Shown piece after piece: positions 6,127 to 7,624 of a stretch of 7,624 nucleotides of DNA. Numbering within the stretch: the first letter of the stretch is position 1; every line of letters begins with the position of its first letter. Below the pieces are notes generated by a model, which made no database searches, was not told the origin of the DNA, and saw only the letters and a list, made by a program, of their open reading frames with translations. Source of the DNA: JAZNBI01 sp045586995 (GTDB taxonomy: Bacteria; Bacillota; Clostridia; Oscillospirales; CAG-272); contig JAZNBI010000079.1 in NCBI GenBank assembly GCA_045586995.1, positions 1 to 7,624 of the forward strand. The letters are read 5' to 3'. Made by a program: the position numbers and the translations under genes.

Positions 6127-6891
6127 TCACAGCTCCCTGTATTCCGACGGCGTAAAGCCCGTAAGCTGCTTAAAATTGCGGTTAAAACTGCGCAGAGATT
6201 GATATCCGCTATGATACGCAATCTCCAAAATGCTTTGGTCTGTAGTCAAAAGCAAATGGCTCGCCTCGCTGATCTTTCGGCGGTTTACATACTCTTTAAA
6301 GGGCATTTCGACGTTTCTGATAAAATATTTCGACAGATATGCATAATCATAATTAAATTCCTGCGCAAGCTCCTTAAGCGTACACTCTCCCATAAAATTT
6401 TTCTCGACGTATTCGAGCATTCTGTAAAGCAGAGCGTCCGAATTTTGACCGTTTATCTCTTGATACTCAGCGTTCTTTCCGAAAATGCCGCATAAAATAT
6501 ACAAAAGTCCTTTCACAGTACAGATATCCGCCGAATCTTCTATCTGCTCAAAAAGCTTCCTGACATCGTCCTCAATGTGAAAAAATGGCGAGCGCGGAAT
6601 CAAATTTTGCGTTTTTATGTTGAAAAAATTAATCAGCTTTTTTGAAAAAACGCAGAGCTTATGCAAGCTTTGGCACTCGGATTTCATACCATGTATCTGA
6701 TTCGGAAAAACGAGAGCAACGTCGTTTCTTTTCAATACGGCGGAGTTATTTCCCACAGTAACGTGAAGCTCCCCGTCCAAAACCACGATAATTTCAAAGC
6801 AGGAGTGTATGTGAAGCGGAAAAGAAAAATCCTCTTTTTGCTCGAACATAAAATAATCCGAGTCCATAGAATGAACCTTTTGGTAAAACAT
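6127..6891 (-). CDS. AraC family transcriptional regulator, cupin type
   Basis: A 254-residue DNA-binding regulator. The N-terminal half is a cupin sensor domain: PLHIHSCFE at 25-33 (His27, His29, Glu33), LDGELHVTVG at 38-47 and FPNQIH at 62-67 (His67), a pattern that could hold a metal or a sugar. The C-terminal third carries the two AraC helix-turn-helix motifs, LKELAQEFNYDYAYLSKYF at 172-190 and ILEIAYHSGYQSLRSFNRNF at 221-240, followed by the signature GFTPSEYREL. The ribosome site is an odd run of six G, 6 bases before the ATG. It is divergent from xylA with overlapping promoters, so local control of xylose use is the likely role. It lacks the periplasmic-binding-protein-like sensor of E. 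coli XylR, so it is not an orthologue of that protein. Confidence 0.92.
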   Translation of the reverse strand: MFYQKVHSMDSDYFMFEQKEDFSFPLHIHSCFEIIVVLDGELHVTVGNNSAVLKRNDVALVFPNQIHGMKSECQSLHKLCVFSKKLINFFNIKTQNLIPRSPFFHIEDDVRKLFEQIEDSADICTVKGLLYILCGIFGKNAEYQEINGQNSDALLYRMLEYVEKNFMGECTLKELAQEFNYDYAYLSKYFIRNVEMPFKEYVNRRKISEASHLLLTTDQSILEIAYHSGYQSLRSFNRNFKQLTGFTPSEYREL

Positions 6892-6909
6892 GCTAAGCCC
6901 CCCGTGAAA

Positions 6910-6939
6910 ATCAAAGAATCTCTCGATTTATCAAAAAAA
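6910..6939. promoter_or_regulatory. Candidate operator: direct repeat with 20-base period
   Basis: ATCAAAGAAT (6910-6919) and ATCAAAAAAA (6930-6939) match at 8 of 10 positions with starts 20 bases apart, two helical turns. This is the geometry AraC proteins use for their paired half-sites. It lies in the araC leader and upstream of the xylA promoter. The region is A-rich, so chance is a real alternative. Confidence 0.28.
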
Positions 6940-6955
6940 CGAATTTTGTCTACTT

Positions 6956-6984
6956 ATTATACCATATTCAACTTGAAAAAGCAA
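6956..6984 (-). promoter_or_regulatory. Promoter of the AraC-type regulator gene
   Basis: On the minus strand, TTGCTT (6979-6984) and a perfect TATAAT (6956-6961) are 17 bases apart. Transcription would start near 6949, with a leader of about 58 bases. Its -35 box directly abuts that of the divergent xylA promoter. Confidence 0.6.
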
Positions 6985-7001
6985 TTATGTTTTGCTATAA
7001 T
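6973..7001 (+). promoter_or_regulatory. Promoter of xylA
   Basis: TTGAAA (6973-6978) and a perfect TATAAT (6996-7001) are 17 bases apart, an almost ideal sigma-A promoter. The start would be near 7008 and the leader about 53 bases. The -35 box lies inside the spacer of the divergent regulator promoter. A short inverted repeat, AGCAA (6980-6984) and TTGCT (6992-6996), sits between the -35 and -10 boxes. Confidence 0.75.
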
Positions 7002-7060
7002 GTAATTAAAAGATGTTTATTTTCAAAAAAATTTATATTTTTAACGAAAGGAAAATTATT

Positions 7061-7624
7061 ATGGCTGTATTTGAAAACATTAAACCGATTGCTTATGAAG
7101 GCAAAAATTCAAAAAATCCCCTCTCCTTCAAGTTTTATGATAAGGACCGAGTCGTTCTCGGCAAAACTATGAAGGAGCATCTCCCCTTTGCTATGTCCTG
7201 GTGGCATACTCTTTGCGCAGAGGGCGCCGATATGTTCGGCAGAGGCACCGCAAACAAAGCTTTTGGCGCTCCCTATTCTACGATGGAGCACGCAAAAGCC
7301 AAGGTTGACGCGGGCTTTGAATTTATGGTAAAGCTCGGCATCGAATATTTCTGCTTCCACGACGTAGATATAATTCCCGAAGCAGACACCATAAGCGAAA
7401 CCAACAAGCGCTTGGATGAGATTTCCGACTATATTCTCGAAAAAATGAATGAAACCGGCATTAAATGCCTTTGGGGCACGGCAAATATGTTCAGCAATCC
7501 GCGCTTTATGAACGGCGCCGGCTCGACAAATTCCGCTGACGTATACTGCTTTGCCGCTGCTCAAATCAAAAAAGCTCTCGACCTTACCGTTAAGCTCGGC
7601 GGTGTCGGATACGTTTTCTGGGGC
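7061..7624 (+). CDS. xylA: Xylose isomerase, N-terminal part (runs off the window)
   Basis: Interconverts D-xylose and D-xylulose in the cytosol, the first step of xylose use through the pentose phosphate pathway. Only the first 188 codons lie in the window; the family is about 440 residues, so less than half is seen. The sequence begins MAVFENIKPIAYEGKNSKNP, and shows MSWWHTLCAEGADMFG at 45-60, the catalytic FHDVDI at 99-104 (His100, Asp103), GIKCLWGTANMFSNPRFMNG at 133-152 and GVGYVFWG at the edge, where the metal-site region begins. This is the long (class II) form found in Clostridia and enteric bacteria. AAAGGA lies 8 bases before the ATG. The frame is also open from an ATG at 7013, but that has no ribosome site. 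No frameshift is visible. Confidence 0.97.
   Translation, partial: MAVFENIKPIAYEGKNSKNPLSFKFYDKDRVVLGKTMKEHLPFAMSWWHTLCAEGADMFGRGTANKAFGAPYSTMEHAKAKVDAGFEFMVKLGIEYFCFHDVDIIPEADTISETNKRLDEISDYILEKMNETGIKCLWGTANMFSNPRFMNGAGSTNSADVYCFAAAQIKKALDLTVKLGGVGYVFWG

Noticed and set aside
7013..7060. An upstream in-frame ATG extending xylA by 16 codons
   Set aside because: It has no ribosome site and lies only about 5 bases after the predicted transcript start. The ATG at 7061 has AAAGGA at good spacing and gives the usual MAVFENI start.

Overview
The window reads as a chromosomal segment of a low-to-moderate-GC Gram-positive anaerobe, most likely a Clostridia / Oscillospiraceae-type gut or rumen bacterium. 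The reasons are strong AGGAGG-type ribosome sites, near-consensus housekeeping (sigma-A type) promoters in AT-rich spacers, Clostridia-like protein sequences and a xylose isomerase typical of plant-fibre degraders. This assignment is inference from style; no 16S gene or other taxonomic marker is present. There are no tRNA or rRNA genes, CRISPR arrays or insertion sequences that I can see.

Layout. (1) 34-1005, minus strand: a diacylglycerol/lipid kinase with its own extended -10 promoter at 1067-1095. (2) 1199-2286, plus strand: a tight cassette of three small genes (71, 159 and 123 aa) of unrecognised function, running away from the kinase; the third ends in two short hydrophobic stretches around an acidic, cysteine-containing turn. 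(3) 2313-6115, plus strand: a promoter followed by five co-directional genes. These are a short-type histidyl-tRNA synthetase (best start a TTG at 2386), a DJ-1/PfpI family protein, 5-formyltetrahydrofolate cyclo-ligase, a CPBP (CAAX-type) membrane protease and a 67-aa single-pass membrane protein. The second, third and fourth genes overlap by 4 bases at each junction. The unit ends at a perfect 18-bp hairpin that also serves the convergent gene on the other side. (4) 6127-6891, minus strand: a small cupin-type AraC regulator. (5) 7061 to the window edge, plus strand: the first 188 codons of xylose isomerase (xylA), divergent from the regulator.

How it fits together. The kinase and the hisS-to-CPBP unit look like housekeeping functions (lipid turnover, translation, protein/metabolite damage control, folate salvage, membrane proteolysis). 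The right end looks like the start of a xylose-utilisation locus: the AraC gene and xylA have overlapping back-to-back promoters with directly abutting -35 boxes, which suggests the AraC protein controls xylA locally. The least explained part is the three-gene cassette at 1199-2286, which is the best candidate for an undescribed system; its function cannot be read from the sequence.
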